Positions 1 to 11,936 are shown, counted from the first letter of the stretch. The stretch: 64,000 nt of DNA from Marinobacter goseongensis (GCF_023156235.1 NZ_JAKZAI010000009.1:62001-126000), one strand, 5' to 3'. Numbers and translations: made by a program. Notes: generated by a model from the letters alone, not told the origin.

Positions 1-1103
1 CCGTATACCCTCGGCTTCTCGGGCAGATAGCGCTCGCCGAACTGTTTCTGGATGAAATCACGGCAGGTGCTGACTGCATCCTGACTCAGGTTGGTCGAGT
101 CCGTTCGCATATAGGTGATGTAGCCGGCCTCGTAAAGGCGCTGAGCCAGCATCATGGTTTTCTTGACGCTGAAACCCATACGATTGCTGGCAGCCTGCTG
201 CAGCGTCGAGGTGATAAACGGCGCCGACGGACGCGAGCGAGTGGGTTTGTCTTCCCGCTTGGCAACCCGGAACGAGCCCTCCTTGAGACGCTCAACGTGT
301 TCGCTGCTCTGCTGCTCATTCACCGGACGGTAGGGCTTGTCCTGATAACGGGTAACCTCGAAGCGGACCGGCTCTTTAGCCTGTTTTGCGCCCAGATCCG
401 CGTGCAGCTGCCAGAACTCTTCCGGAATGAACTTGCGGATTTCCCGCTCACGCTCGACGATCAGGCGCACCGCCACTGACTGCACACGACCTGCAGACAG
501 GCCGCGGGCAAGCTTCGCCCACAGCAAAGGTGACACCATGTAACCCACAACACGATCCAGAAAACGTCGTGCCTGCTGGGCATTGACCCGGTTATTGTCG
601 AGGGCGCCAGGATCTTCGAACGCGGCCTGAATGGCGCGTTTGGTGATTTCGTTGAACACCACACGGCGGTACTTTTCCGGCTCACCGCCGATGGTCTGCT
701 GCAGGTGCCACGCGATGGCTTCCCCCTCGCGGTCCAAATCCGTCGCGAGGTAAATGTGGTCGGCGGACTTGGCCAGGCGCTTCAGTTCGCTGACCACCTT
801 CTCCTTGCCTGGCAGAATCTCGTAACGTGCACTCCAGTCCTGATCCGGGTCGACACCCATGCGGGCGACCAGCTGTTCACGAGCTTTGCGCTTTTTGTGA
901 GCCACCTTTTCTTCGGGGCTCAGTTTGCGCGTCGCCGCCGCCTGTTTCGCGCGCTCTTTGGGATCTGACTGAGAGCCGCTGCCGCTGACCGGAAGATCAC
1001 GAATGTGCCCGACGCTCGACTTTACAATGAAGTCGGACCCCAGGTACTTGTTGATGGTCTTCGCTTTCGCAGGCGACTCGACAATAACGAGACTTTTACC
1101 CAT
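1..1103 (-). CDS. topA: DNA topoisomerase I, N-terminal part (3' end beyond window)
   Basis: Type IA topoisomerase that relaxes negative supercoils by a single-strand break and passage. The visible 367 residues start [17 protein letters not shown], the Toprim-domain signature, and continue through [17 protein letters not shown], which holds the acidic Mg-binding residues. The stretch [17 protein letters not shown] and the sequence [12 protein letters not shown], which carries the catalytic tyrosine (YMRTDS), lie near the window edge. The zinc-finger C-terminus is outside the window. The ATG at 1103 gives the canonical family N-terminus. A good sigma-70 promoter lies about 100 bases upstream, so the gene is probably transcribed alone. 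Identification is firm. Confidence 0.97.
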   Translation of the reverse strand, partial: MGKSLVIVESPAKAKTINKYLGSDFIVKSSVGHIRDLPVSGSGSQSDPKERAKQAAATRKLSPEEKVAHKKRKAREQLVARMGVDPDQDWSARYEILPGKEKVVSELKRLAKSADHIYLATDLDREGEAIAWHLQQTIGGEPEKYRRVVFNEITKRAIQAAFEDPGALDNNRVNAQQARRFLDRVVGYMVSPLLWAKLARGLSAGRVQSVAVRLIVEREREIRKFIPEEFWQLHADLGAKQAKEPVRFEVTRYQDKPYRPVNEQQSSEHVERLKEGSFRVAKREDKPTRSRPSAPFITSTLQQAASNRMGFSVKKTMMLAQRLYEAGYITYMRTDSTNLSQDAVSTCRDFIQKQFGERYLPEKPRVY

Positions 1104-1204
1104 ATCGGAGATCTGTATCCTTGGCGATAATCGGTTAATAATTCAGCAAACCGTAAACTCGCTGTAAAATCAGTCGGCTAGAAAACACACCATAGCCGGA
1201 ACAT

Positions 1205-1233
1205 TGTATAAGTGCATTGTTTTACAGGGTCAA
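1205..1233 (-). promoter_or_regulatory. Sigma-70 promoter of topA
   Basis: On the minus strand the -35 box TTGACC (1228-1233) and the -10 box TATACA (1205-1210) are separated by 17 bases. This is close to consensus and sits about 100 bases upstream of the topA start. The rest of the 248-base gap between fadA and topA holds the fadA hairpin and no gene that I can see. Confidence 0.7.
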
Positions 1234-1297
1234 CAAATGCAAGACAACCCATTCTTGGTTTTCCGTTCTGCTTTTTTTAAATGAAGCATAAACAGGA

Positions 1298-1319
1298 AGG
1301 CCCGGCAATTGCCGGGCCT
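1298..1319 (-). terminator. Hairpin downstream of fadA
   Basis: The sequence AGGCCCGGCAATTGCCGGGCCT is a perfect palindrome and could form a GC-rich stem about 30 bases after the fadA stop. On the minus strand it is followed by a short T-containing stretch rather than a clean T tract, so it is a probable but not textbook terminator. Confidence 0.55.
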
Positions 1320-1351
1320 CCTGAAGAACGTTGCCAATTCGGTTTACCGAA

Positions 1352-4704
<3,353 letters not shown>

Positions 4705-4810
4705 CTGATCTCCAGTCTGTGTTTGGAACTGCCTGCAAACGCTTCGCCTTCAGGAGGTGGTCGGCAAAGGCCTGCGGATGCAGCGAGATTTCGGTCACTG
4801 CCCGATAAAC

Positions 4811-4841
4811 CGATTCAAAATTCATACAGTCGTTTGAATCG
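4811..4841. promoter_or_regulatory. Operator-like inverted repeat at the predicted fadBA transcription start
   Basis: CGATTCAAA (4811-4819) and TTTGAATCG (4833-4841) are perfect 9-base inverted arms separated by 13 bases. The repeat lies just downstream of the predicted fadB promoter, around its start site, which is a typical position for a repressor operator. It could bind a TetR-type fatty-acid regulator such as PsrA or FadR, but the regulator assignment is inference. Confidence 0.4.
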
Positions 4842-4850
4842 TGAGGGCAC

Positions 4851-4879
4851 ACGATGAAAAAAAACAGCTCATTTGTCAA
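4851..4879 (-). promoter_or_regulatory. Candidate sigma-70 promoter of fadBA
   Basis: Minus-strand TTGACA (4874-4879) is a perfect -35 box. A weak -10, CATCGT (4851-4856), follows after 17 bases that include an eight-T run. Transcription would start near 4844 and give a leader of about 140 bases before fadB. The remainder of the 435-base gap up to 5139 shows no convincing gene. Confidence 0.45.
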
Positions 4880-5139
4880 TTTGTTTCGGAAAAATCGGCG
4901 CAAAAGTCTCCACGTCCGTGAAGGCACCGGGGAATTTGTGGTTTGGATTTGTTGTTTTTCAGTGCGGTACATCCATGTCTGAACAGGAAACCGGAACTTC
5001 GTCACGCAAATTTGTCAGTTCTTTACAATTGCCCCGTGTTACGGGCTGTAAAACCGCTTGATCGGCCGGTAGAGTTACTTTACCTTCGGTTTAAGACCTT
5101 AGTCCACAATAATAAAACCCATTGACGGAGACATTTCCG

Positions 5140-5955
5140 ATGTACGACGCTCGCCTGCGGGTACGCTCACTGGTGGCAGCTTTGATTCTGCTAGCCCTCA
5201 CCTCCCTGACGGCCCGGGCAGAAACCGGAGACGGATTCCTGGCGGATCTCCACAACTTCCGTGTCAGCAATTACCTCGCCCTTGATGCCTACTACCGTTT
5301 CAGTGCCACAGGGGACACCGACACTCTCAACGAAATCGTCGGCAGTATCAATGAAGCCAATACCTCCATGAACGATCTGGCCGAAAGCACAGTCGGCATT
5401 CTCAGCGAGGAGCAGGTTGAAGGCCTCAACCAGGCCTTCGACACCTTCAAGAATCTGATGCGCGACAACATCAATGATGTGCGCAACACCGGCTACCCGG
5501 ATTTGAGGCTGGTTTCTGACATGGCCAACCAGGCCTCGGCCCTGAGCGAAAAGGCCACAGCGCTCTACGTGATTGCCCAGGACAGCGGCGAAACCGGCGA
5601 CAACCCGCGGGTGGAAGCGGCCCGTTCAGCCGCCATCACAATGGCACAAATGATGGCCAAGTACTCCGCTCGCACCCATTCAACGGTTGCTCAGACATTC
5701 CAGGGCTCCTCCTCTGACATCCCGCTTGATGAGCAGGCGCTGGAATTCGACGCCCTGCTCAGTGAAATCAACAAGGGCTCCAGTGAAGGCCAACTGAATA
5801 CCGCACTCAACGACCTGTCCTCGAAATGGCAGTTCATTCGCGGCTCTTACATCAACTATAACGATAACAACGTGTCGTTCGTGATTGACCGATATTCGAA
5901 GGGCATTCTGCAGGGGCTGTCCACCGCCATTGAACTGCTGCAGGAAAACGCCTGA
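5140..5955 (+). CDS. Exported alpha-helical protein of unknown function
   Basis: I do not recognise this 271-residue protein. It begins with a clear signal peptide (basic MYDARLRVRS, then a hydrophobic VAALILLALTSL and cleavage near ARA-ET). The mature part is rich in Ala, Asp, Asn and Ser, lacks cysteine, and has a heptad-like pattern (for example IVGSINEANTSMNDLAEST) suggesting a helical bundle similar in texture to periplasmic sensory domains. No second membrane segment or signalling domain follows, so it is probably a soluble periplasmic protein. The ATG at 5140 has GACGGAG nine bases upstream; an upstream in-frame TTG is unlikely because it lies within that site. It stands alone, divergent from fadBA. 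Confidence 0.75.
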   Translation: MYDARLRVRSLVAALILLALTSLTARAETGDGFLADLHNFRVSNYLALDAYYRFSATGDTDTLNEIVGSINEANTSMNDLAESTVGILSEEQVEGLNQAFDTFKNLMRDNINDVRNTGYPDLRLVSDMANQASALSEKATALYVIAQDSGETGDNPRVEAARSAAITMAQMMAKYSARTHSTVAQTFQGSSSDIPLDEQALEFDALLSEINKGSSEGQLNTALNDLSSKWQFIRGSYINYNDNNVSFVIDRYSKGILQGLSTAIELLQENA

Positions 5956-6116
5956 CCTACCCGGGGCTGCGCCATCGCGGCCCCTCGCCTGCGGTCTTCG
6001 CTAACGTTAACCGCCCCGCTTCTTGATGCCCGTCACTTCCCGCCCCCAACAACTCGACTATCCTGAGTTCATTGTTATGCTGTAAGACAACACCCTGTTC
6101 GCCAAGGAGCAATGCG

Positions 6117-6548
6117 ATGCCTACATACAAGAAAGTGCTGGTTGCCATCGACCTTACCGAAGAGGCACCACAGGTGCTGACCAAGGCCGTGGAGGTCTGC
6201 AGGGCACACCAGGCCGAACTGGTCCTGGTACATGTGGTTGAGCCGGTAGGCTACGCCTATGGCGGCGACATCCCGATGGATCTGACCGAACTGCAGGACC
6301 AGCTCGACAAGGCTGCCAGGGAACAGCTGACGACCTATGGAACCCAGTATGATGTTCGCGAGGAGAATCAGGTGGTGTCCGTCGGCCGGCCAGAATCGGA
6401 AATTCACCGACTGGCGAAGGAACACGGCGTGGATCTGGTGATCGTGGGAAGCCACGGGCGAAAGGGGTTCCAGTTGCTACTGGGCTCAACGGCAAACGGC
6501 GTTCTGCACGGTACCGAGTGCGACGTACTGGCCGTACGCATTCATTGA
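6117..6548 (+). CDS. Universal stress protein, UspA family
   Basis: The protein has 143 residues with the single Usp fold. The N-terminus KKVLVAIDLTEEAPQVL holds the nucleotide-contacting Asp. The C-terminal stretch VIVGSHGRKGFQLLLGSTA matches the G-x2-G-x9-G-S/T motif of ATP-binding Usp proteins. It is cytoplasmic and presumably stress-linked; its precise role cannot be read from the sequence. The start at 6117 is supported by AAGGAG six bases upstream. A GC-rich inverted repeat (TGTGCCCGGCGCC at 6554-6566 with its near-complement at 6575-6587) follows the stop but lacks a T tract. Confidence 0.93.
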   Translation: MPTYKKVLVAIDLTEEAPQVLTKAVEVCRAHQAELVLVHVVEPVGYAYGGDIPMDLTELQDQLDKAAREQLTTYGTQYDVREENQVVSVGRPESEIHRLAKEHGVDLVIVGSHGRKGFQLLLGSTANGVLHGTECDVLAVRIH

Positions 6549-6605
6549 CAGGTTGTGCCCGGCGCCGCACATCCGGCACCGGGCACATCCGCTGTCAACA
6601 CGGGG

Positions 6606-7277
6606 TCAGTGCTCTGCCCCACCCTCCATTTTGCTCTCCAGCTTACGCAACTGACTTTCCAGGGAGAAACTGACACTGGAAGCCATCGAGAAAAAGTTCA
6701 GTAATGCCTTGAGGTTGCTGTCGCCTTTGCAGACCGAGTGAATCCTTTGCCACAGTGCCTGGTTGACCAGCTGTAACCGCTGATTGCGCTCCACCAGCCC
6801 TTTCAGATCCCAATCGGGGTCCCGGTGATTACGCTGGGCAAAGTACTGCTGCAACAGATAATGGGACACGCTGCGCATGATAAATTCATCGGTGCTGGCG
6901 AACGGCAGATGATGCACCGCCATCGGCTTCAATTCGCCCAGCACGGGGCACCCACTCGTGGCCATTTTCAACCCCAACAGCGAACGCAACGCTTCCTCAA
7001 GCGCCGTGGTCTTGGAATAGGTGCGCCTGTCGTCGGTGACGGACACATCCACTTTCTGATAGGCATCTTCCGCCTGAAAGGCATTGACCACCGGCAGAAT
7101 TTCAATGGCAGCCGGACAGTGGGGAGAGTTCGCGGACTTCAGTGGACAATTGGAGCACTGACAGTGCTCCAGCCGCGTCCATGCCGGCGGGGGCGAGACC
7201 ACCTCAGCCGGCTGGTCGGTGACCTTGAATTCAACCTGACGCCCATCCTGAAATTTGAAATTGTAATTAACGTTCAT
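6606..7277 (-). CDS. Uncharacterised Cys-rich-motif protein coupled to uup (possibly DUF6901)
   Basis: A 223-residue cytoplasmic protein with no signal peptide. The N-terminal third reads like a small beta domain (MNVNYNFKFQDGRQVEFKV) followed by a cysteine cluster, HCQCSNCPLKSANSPHC, that could bind a metal. The rest is helical. I tentatively associate it with DUF6901 but cannot confirm this. Its ATG at 7277 overlaps the uup stop by four bases (ATGA type), so the two are translationally coupled. An in-frame start 10 codons earlier would lie inside uup and is less likely. No function is assigned. Confidence 0.75.
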   Translation of the reverse strand: MNVNYNFKFQDGRQVEFKVTDQPAEVVSPPPAWTRLEHCQCSNCPLKSANSPHCPAAIEILPVVNAFQAEDAYQKVDVSVTDDRRTYSKTTALEEALRSLLGLKMATSGCPVLGELKPMAVHHLPFASTDEFIMRSVSHYLLQQYFAQRNHRDPDWDLKGLVERNQRLQLVNQALWQRIHSVCKGDSNLKALLNFFSMASSVSFSLESQLRKLESKMEGGAEH

Positions 7278-9220
7278 TGATTGGCCTGTTCTTCCAGCTC
7301 CATCCACCGCTCGATAACCTTTTCCAGACGGGATTCCGTTTCTGTCAACGCATCCAGAGTCGCCGAGACTTCGTTCGGTGGGCCTGAATAAAAGTCCGGA
7401 TCAGAAATGCTTGCCTGCAATGCAGCCACTTCGCTCTCCAGAGCCTCAATTTTGCCCGGTAATTCCTCAAGCTCAAGCTTAAGCTTGTAACTGAGTTTTA
7501 CCGGTTTCGTTTTTGTGGATTCCGCCACAGCTACGGGCTCTTTCTGCTCTGGTATCTCGCTTTTTTCAATACTGGGCGCGGGTTCCGGTTTGACAGGCTT
7601 TCGCGTAGGCGCCGCTTTCTGTTCCGCAGGGAATGCGCCACCTTGACGCCGCCAGTCGCTGTAGCCGCCCACATACTCTTTCACGGCGCCACTGCCATCC
7701 AAAAAGATGGTGTCGGTGACAACGTTGTCCAGAAACTCCCGGTCGTGACTGATCACAATCACTGTACCCTTGAATTCCACCAGCTGGGCCTCCAGCAACT
7801 CCAGAGTTTCGACATCCAAATCGTTGGTCGGCTCGTCGAGCACCAGAATATTGGCGGGCTTGCTGAACAGTTTGGCGAGCAGCAGCCGCGCCCGCTCGCC
7901 GCCGGAAAACACGCTTACCGGTGAGCGGGCGCGCTGCGGACTGAACAGGAACTCCTGCAGGTAGCCCAGCACATGCTTGCTCTGGCCGTTGATTTCAATG
8001 AACTCACGGCCCTCTGACAGGTTGTCCAAGGCATTGCGCTCCAGATCCAGTTCACCGCGCAACTGGTCGAAGTACGCCACTTCCAGATTGGTTCCGCGTC
8101 GGATACTGCCCTCTGTCGGCTCCAGATCACCCAGCAACAGACGAACCAGGGTGGTTTTACCGGTGCCGTTCTCACCTACCAGACCGATCTTGTCGCCTCG
8201 CAGAATCGTCAGATTCATGTCGCTGAGCACTGGCGTAGCATCTGGGTAGCGGAATCCGGCCTCTTTCGCCTCAACCACCAGCTTGCCGGAGCGCGCCGCA
8301 TCCTCGACCACGAAGCTGGCAGTGCCGCCGCGCACTCGCCGTTGACGATGCTCTTCACGCATGGCCTTGAGGGCGCGAACGCGCCCCATATTGCGGGTCC
8401 GTCGTGCCTTGATGCCCTGTCGAATCCACACCTCTTCCTGCTTGAGGCGCTTGTCGAACAGCGCATTCTGCCGCTCCTCTTCCTCAAGCGCTTTTTCCTT
8501 GAGTTCGAGGTATTTGTCGTAACTCGCTGAAAAGCTGACCAGTTTACCTCGATCCAGCTCCACAACCCGGGTCGCCATTTTCCGAATAAAGGCTCGATCG
8601 TGACTGACGAACAGCATGGCACCACGAAACTGACCGAGGGCCTCTTCCAGCCAGGCGATGGCGGGGACATCCAGGTGGTTGGTCGGCTCGTCCAGCAACA
8701 GGATGTCCGGTTCTGCAACCAGCGCCTTTGCCAGCAGAACGCGGCGCTGCCAGCCACCAGACAGGGTGTTCAGGCGCTGTTCGGGATCGATGCGATACTG
8801 TGCAAGTATGGCGGTGACTTTCTGATCCAGACGCCAGCCATCCAGTGCCTCCAGACGCTCCTGCACTTTCATCATTTCATCAAGACTGGCCTCGTCGGCA
8901 TTCTGGGCAAGCGCGTGAAACCGGGTAAGCAGCTGCCCTGTTTCCGGGAACGCACTGGCAACCGCCTCATAAGCCGTGCGGGTATCGGTGGCCGGCAGGT
9001 TCTGCGGCAACACTGCCAGTACCGCGCCCTCGTCCAGCCGCACTACTCCTCCATCGGGGGTCACGTCACCGCTGACAATCTTGAGCAGCGTTGATTTCCC
9101 CTCTCCGTTTCGACCCAGAAGGCAAACACGCTCTCCTGCTTCAATATTCAGCGAGGCCTGGTCCAGCAATGGCTGCATACCAAAAGCCAGGGAAATGGCA
9201 TCCAGCGTTAACAATGGCAC
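7274..9220 (-). CDS. uup: ABC-F family ATPase Uup
   Basis: Soluble ABC-F protein of 648 residues with two nucleotide-binding domains and no membrane segments. Domain 1 has Walker A GRNGEGKST (about residue 36), signature LSGGWQRR and Walker B ILLLDEPTNHLD. Domain 2 has GENGTGKTT (about 350), signature FSGGERAR and LVLDEPTNDLD. The C-terminus (about 555-648) is a charged coiled coil, typical of Uup and used for DNA or ribosome binding. ABC-F proteins act on ribosomes, and Uup loss in E. coli affects transposon excision. It is the first gene of a pair with the Cys-motif protein. Identification as Uup rather than another ABC-F member rests on the coiled-coil tail. Confidence 0.93.
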   Translation of the reverse strand: MPLLTLDAISLAFGMQPLLDQASLNIEAGERVCLLGRNGEGKSTLLKIVSGDVTPDGGVVRLDEGAVLAVLPQNLPATDTRTAYEAVASAFPETGQLLTRFHALAQNADEASLDEMMKVQERLEALDGWRLDQKVTAILAQYRIDPEQRLNTLSGGWQRRVLLAKALVAEPDILLLDEPTNHLDVPAIAWLEEALGQFRGAMLFVSHDRAFIRKMATRVVELDRGKLVSFSASYDKYLELKEKALEEEERQNALFDKRLKQEEVWIRQGIKARRTRNMGRVRALKAMREEHRQRRVRGGTASFVVEDAARSGKLVVEAKEAGFRYPDATPVLSDMNLTILRGDKIGLVGENGTGKTTLVRLLLGDLEPTEGSIRRGTNLEVAYFDQLRGELDLERNALDNLSEGREFIEINGQSKHVLGYLQEFLFSPQRARSPVSVFSGGERARLLLAKLFSKPANILVLDEPTNDLDVETLELLEAQLVEFKGTVIVISHDREFLDNVVTDTIFLDGSGAVKEYVGGYSDWRRQGGAFPAEQKAAPTRKPVKPEPAPSIEKSEIPEQKEPVAVAESTKTKPVKLSYKLKLELEELPGKIEALESEVAALQASISDPDFYSGPPNEVSATLDALTETESRLEKVIERWMELEEQANQ

Positions 9221-9226
9221 CTGTTG

Positions 9227-10021
9227 TTACTCCGTGGTTCTGTGAATGACCGGATCGCCAACACTGATCCGACCCGGTGTTTCGTGAATCCCATTCATAC
9301 CGAAAATGACGCCATCCTCAGTACGCCGGTATTGCCCCAGGGTTCGAAGGGGTTGAAGGCTGGCAGCTTTGGTGCCTGTCAACGGATCAACGGTTGTCAT
9401 CACGCAGCGGGAACAGGGCTTGACCAACCTGACCCGCTGATCCGCAATCTGAAGTTCATGCCAATGGTCCTCCTGCCACGCACCGGCGCCCTCAATCACA
9501 ATATTGGGACGGAAGCGGATCATCTCCACCGGAGTTTCAAGGCGCGTGTTGAGCTCCTCGAGCGACAACAGATTGGCCACCAGCAGCGGAAATCCATCGG
9601 CGAAACCCACCCGCCTGATGTCCGTCACCCGACCGGCATCAACTCGGCGAAAGGTCTCATCCGGCATATAAACAAACCGGAGATCCGTGCCACAAAACCG
9701 ACTCAGTGCCGCAGAGGCAACCGGCTCGCCCAACAGGGCTTTTACCCAGTCCTGCCAGATCCGGGCGCGAGTTTCATTCGCGGTTGCCTGCAACGGGAAC
9801 CTGCCCTCGCCGGGTATGGTTACGGTAACACAATCGCCGTCGATGGATGTCGTCACCGTTGCCAGTTCGGGATGATCGCGTTGGGTCACAAACTGATCAT
9901 CGGCATCAACGATCATCCAGCGGCGATCTCCCCGCGGTCCGAAGTTATCCAGGCCGAATGAGGACACAGGAATGCCAGCAAGGGACTTGACCGGATACAG
10001 ATACAGGGCATGAACGCGCAC
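9227..10021 (-). CDS. MOSC domain protein, YcbX-like
   Basis: A 264-residue protein with an N-terminal MOSC beta-barrel domain (RVHALYLYPVKSLAGI) and a C-terminal MOSC domain whose KPCSRCVMTTVDPLTG carries the conserved cysteine that coordinates molybdenum cofactor. RFRPNIVIEGAGAWQED is also typical. YcbX-type proteins help reduce N-hydroxylated bases, but the C-terminal ferredoxin domain of E. coli YcbX is absent here. The GTG at 10021 has GGGAG five bases upstream and is preferred over a GTG at 10033 that has no ribosome binding site. It lies 6 bases upstream of uup on the same strand, so the two may be cotranscribed. Confidence 0.88.
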   Translation of the reverse strand: MRVHALYLYPVKSLAGIPVSSFGLDNFGPRGDRRWMIVDADDQFVTQRDHPELATVTTSIDGDCVTVTIPGEGRFPLQATANETRARIWQDWVKALLGEPVASAALSRFCGTDLRFVYMPDETFRRVDAGRVTDIRRVGFADGFPLLVANLLSLEELNTRLETPVEMIRFRPNIVIEGAGAWQEDHWHELQIADQRVRLVKPCSRCVMTTVDPLTGTKAASLQPLRTLGQYRRTEDGVIFGMNGIHETPGRISVGDPVIHRTTE

Positions 10022-10115
10022 GTTGGCTCCCACGGCTGGCAGAATAGAAATGCAGGGCCAGAGAGTATACCCGAGTTGACCGGAAAACGTGGAAATTGGA
10101 GGGGGCCGAAACGAA

Positions 10116-10145
10116 GAAACCCGGCCGTTTTAAAGGCCGGGTTTC
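10116..10145 (-). terminator. Terminator of tRNA-Gly
   Basis: GAAACCCGGCC (10116-10126) pairs perfectly with GGCCGGGTTTC (10135-10145), giving an 11-base-pair stem. On the minus strand it is followed by TTCGTTTCGG, moderately T-rich. It lies directly after the tRNA and before the MOSC gene. Confidence 0.65.
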
Positions 10146-10152
10146 CGGAATC

Positions 10153-10228
10153 TGGAGCGGGAAACGAGATTCGAACTCGCGACCCCAACCTTGGCAAGGT
10201 TGTGCTCTACCAACTGAGCTATTCCCGC
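10153..10228 (-). tRNA. tRNA-Gly (GCC)
   Basis: The 76-base gene reads GCGGGAATAGCTCAGTTGGT at its 5' end and includes an encoded CCA. The anticodon arm CAACCTTGCCAAGGTTG exposes GCC, and GTTCGAATC forms the T loop. The acceptor stem GCGGGAA pairs with TTCCCGC. Confidence 0.97.
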
Positions 10229-10264
10229 AATTCGGTGCTGGCTTGAGGCCGACAACGGAGGCGT

Positions 10265-10292
10265 ATTCTACGGATTCACTGGCGGCCGTCAA
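10265..10292 (-). promoter_or_regulatory. Sigma-70 promoter of tRNA-Gly
   Basis: Minus-strand TTGACG (10287-10292) and TAGAAT (10265-10270) are separated by 16 bases. A GC-rich discriminator follows, as is usual for stable RNA promoters, and the tRNA starts about 30 bases downstream. Confidence 0.65.
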
Positions 10293-10333
10293 CCACTTTT
10301 TTTCATGTTTTTGACGGCCTGATGGAACCGTGA

Positions 10334-11065
10334 TCAGGTCCGGCTGGCGCCCTGCTCAGACGCACTGGCCATACGCCCAGTATCACAGTTCAGGTAGCCG
10401 GAAGACTGCAACCATTCCTGGTCGGGGTAATACTTGAACACCAACTGCCCCCCTTTGAGGTGATCAACCACCTGCCTGACCACCTGCTGATCAACGGCAG
10501 GGCAGCCATGGCTGCGGCCAATGCGCCCGTAATCCTTTACCCAGGTGTCGTTTACATAGTCGGCCCCGTGAATAACGATGGCACGCTGGCGCGCCAGATC
10601 GTTGATGCCCGGCTCCAGGCCGTCCAGCCTGAGCGAATAACCGTGTTTACCCCGGTAGGATTCACTGGCCCTGAACAGGCCGATGCTGGACTGGTGGCTG
10701 CCCTCGATGTTTGAGAATGCGTTGGACTCCAGCGTGCCGGAGTTCTTGCCATGCGCCACCAGATCCTGCAGCACAAGTTCGCCGGTCTGCAGATCAAAAA
10801 TCCAGAGCCGCTCGACACTGGACGGCAGGGAAAAATCGATCACCGCGAGCCTGGCCGGCATCTCGACGCCGTTGCGCACTGCGCAGGCCGACGCGCTCAG
10901 TGCGCTCTGAAGAACATCCACATTCAGCGTGGGTGCAACACTTGATAGCCGGGAAAAAAGCGATGGGTCAAAGTCAGACGCGCTGGTCAGTGCCGGGAGG
11001 GCGAGCATGAGGGCCACCGTAGTAGCCCGGAAAACGCCGTGTTTTGACTGTTTCGGTTTCAGCAT
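10334..11065 (-). CDS. Exported murein L,D-transpeptidase catalytic domain protein
   Basis: A 243-residue protein starting MLKPKQSKHGVFRATTVALM with a signal peptide cleaved near LTSASD. The catalytic stretch IGRSHGCPAVDQQVV near residue 205 carries the His-Gly-Cys of YkuD-type L,D-transpeptidases, and the upstream GKNSGTLESNAFSNIEGSHQ and RAIVIHGADYV fit the YkuD_2 subgroup. Such periplasmic enzymes form 3-3 crosslinks in peptidoglycan or attach proteins to it. The ATG at 11065 has AGGA upstream; a start 15 codons earlier would put non-signal residues in front. It lies downstream of the TetR gene on the same strand, with a palindrome in between. Confidence 0.88.
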   Translation of the reverse strand: MLKPKQSKHGVFRATTVALMLALPALTSASDFDPSLFSRLSSVAPTLNVDVLQSALSASACAVRNGVEMPARLAVIDFSLPSSVERLWIFDLQTGELVLQDLVAHGKNSGTLESNAFSNIEGSHQSSIGLFRASESYRGKHGYSLRLDGLEPGINDLARQRAIVIHGADYVNDTWVKDYGRIGRSHGCPAVDQQVVRQVVDHLKGGQLVFKYYPDQEWLQSSGYLNCDTGRMASASEQGASRT

Positions 11066-11172
11066 TCCGTCAATCCTGTCAGTCCAGCTCAACAAATGGT
11101 CAGCGGGCATCAGCCCGAGCCTGAGCTCAAGTGTCGGCTATTCTAACAGGGAAATTCGCGACGCTCGTCATG

Positions 11173-11191
11173 TTGTACATTGTTTATACAA
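11173..11191. promoter_or_regulatory. Operator-like palindrome between tetR and the L,D-transpeptidase gene
   Basis: TTGTACATTGTTTATACAA is a 19-base imperfect palindrome with TTGTA/TACAA ends in an AT-rich patch of an otherwise GC-rich region. It lies just after the TetR-type stop and about 110 bases before the transpeptidase start. A related AT-rich stretch (TTGTTATGTTTTGTAAATAA, about 12007-12027) precedes the regulator gene. Both could be binding sites of that regulator; this is inference. Confidence 0.3.
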
Positions 11192-11210
11192 TTTACCACA
11201 CAAGAGCACA

Positions 11211-11936
11211 TCAGACGGCGAGCACCAGGCCAACGATCCGCCGCACAGCCTCCTCAAGTGCTTCCGGGTTGGCCGCCTGCCGATTCAACAAATGGTCATA
11301 ACCCAGGCCCAGTACGACGCTTACCAGAAGCGAGGCATCCCGTGCCGGCGCCGGCGAGTCCAGACGCTGCAGAATCTGCTCGAGGCCGGCAACCCACACA
11401 CTGCGGTACGTCCGGGCGAGTCCAGCGAGCTGATCGTCTCTCAGGGATTCCATCAGGAACACCTGCTCCGCCAGCATTTGCTCCCGGCGCTGCGTAAACT
11501 GCTGATCCAGATAAGCAGTCGCGATAGCGCTCAGACGCGATGCCAGGGCCTGACGACCAGCCCCACCACGCGACAGAGGCTCTGGCGGCATGTTGTCAAG
11601 CACCAGATTAACGGTGTCGTAAAAACACCCCAGTTCCTCGCGGGCCCGCTCCGCAAACAGCATGAAGGCGTCGCTGATGAGCTCGTCAATGTCGCGAAAG
11701 TAATACGTGGTTGCGGCCAGCGGCACCTTGGCCTCGCGGGCAACTGCCCGATGCTTGATACCCCGCAGGCCCTCCCGCGCAGCAATGCGCAGCGTCGCCT
11801 CAAGGATCTGTAATCGCCGGTGTTCGCTTTTCGCTCTTGCGGCCTTGCGGCCATGATACTGAATGGATTCCCGAAACGAGCGTTCTTCCGGCAGCTCCTG
11901 TGAATTCCATACGTTTATGGTTTGCGCTTGCCCCAT
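11211..11936 (-). CDS. TetR family transcriptional regulator
   Basis: A 241-residue regulator. After a 25-35-residue basic leader, the DNA-binding helix-turn-helix runs through ILEATLRIAAREGLRGIKH, RAVAREAKVPLAATTYYFR (recognition helix) and DIDELISDAF. The remaining residues form the helical ligand-binding and dimer domain. The ligand cannot be inferred. The ATG at 11936 is preferred; the reading frame is open further upstream with arginine-rich sequence that does not look native. The leader is longer than in typical TetR proteins, so a downstream start is possible. It is followed on the same strand by an L,D-transpeptidase gene, which may be a target. Confidence 0.88.
   Translation of the reverse strand: MGQAQTINVWNSQELPEERSFRESIQYHGRKAARAKSEHRRLQILEATLRIAAREGLRGIKHRAVAREAKVPLAATTYYFRDIDELISDAFMLFAERAREELGCFYDTVNLVLDNMPPEPLSRGGAGRQALASRLSAIATAYLDQQFTQRREQMLAEQVFLMESLRDDQLAGLARTYRSVWVAGLEQILQRLDSPAPARDASLLVSVVLGLGYDHLLNRQAANPEALEEAVRRIVGLVLAV

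Noticed and set aside
6554-6587. GC-rich inverted repeat after the universal stress protein gene
   Set aside because: The stem is strong but no T tract follows on either strand, so I do not call a terminator.
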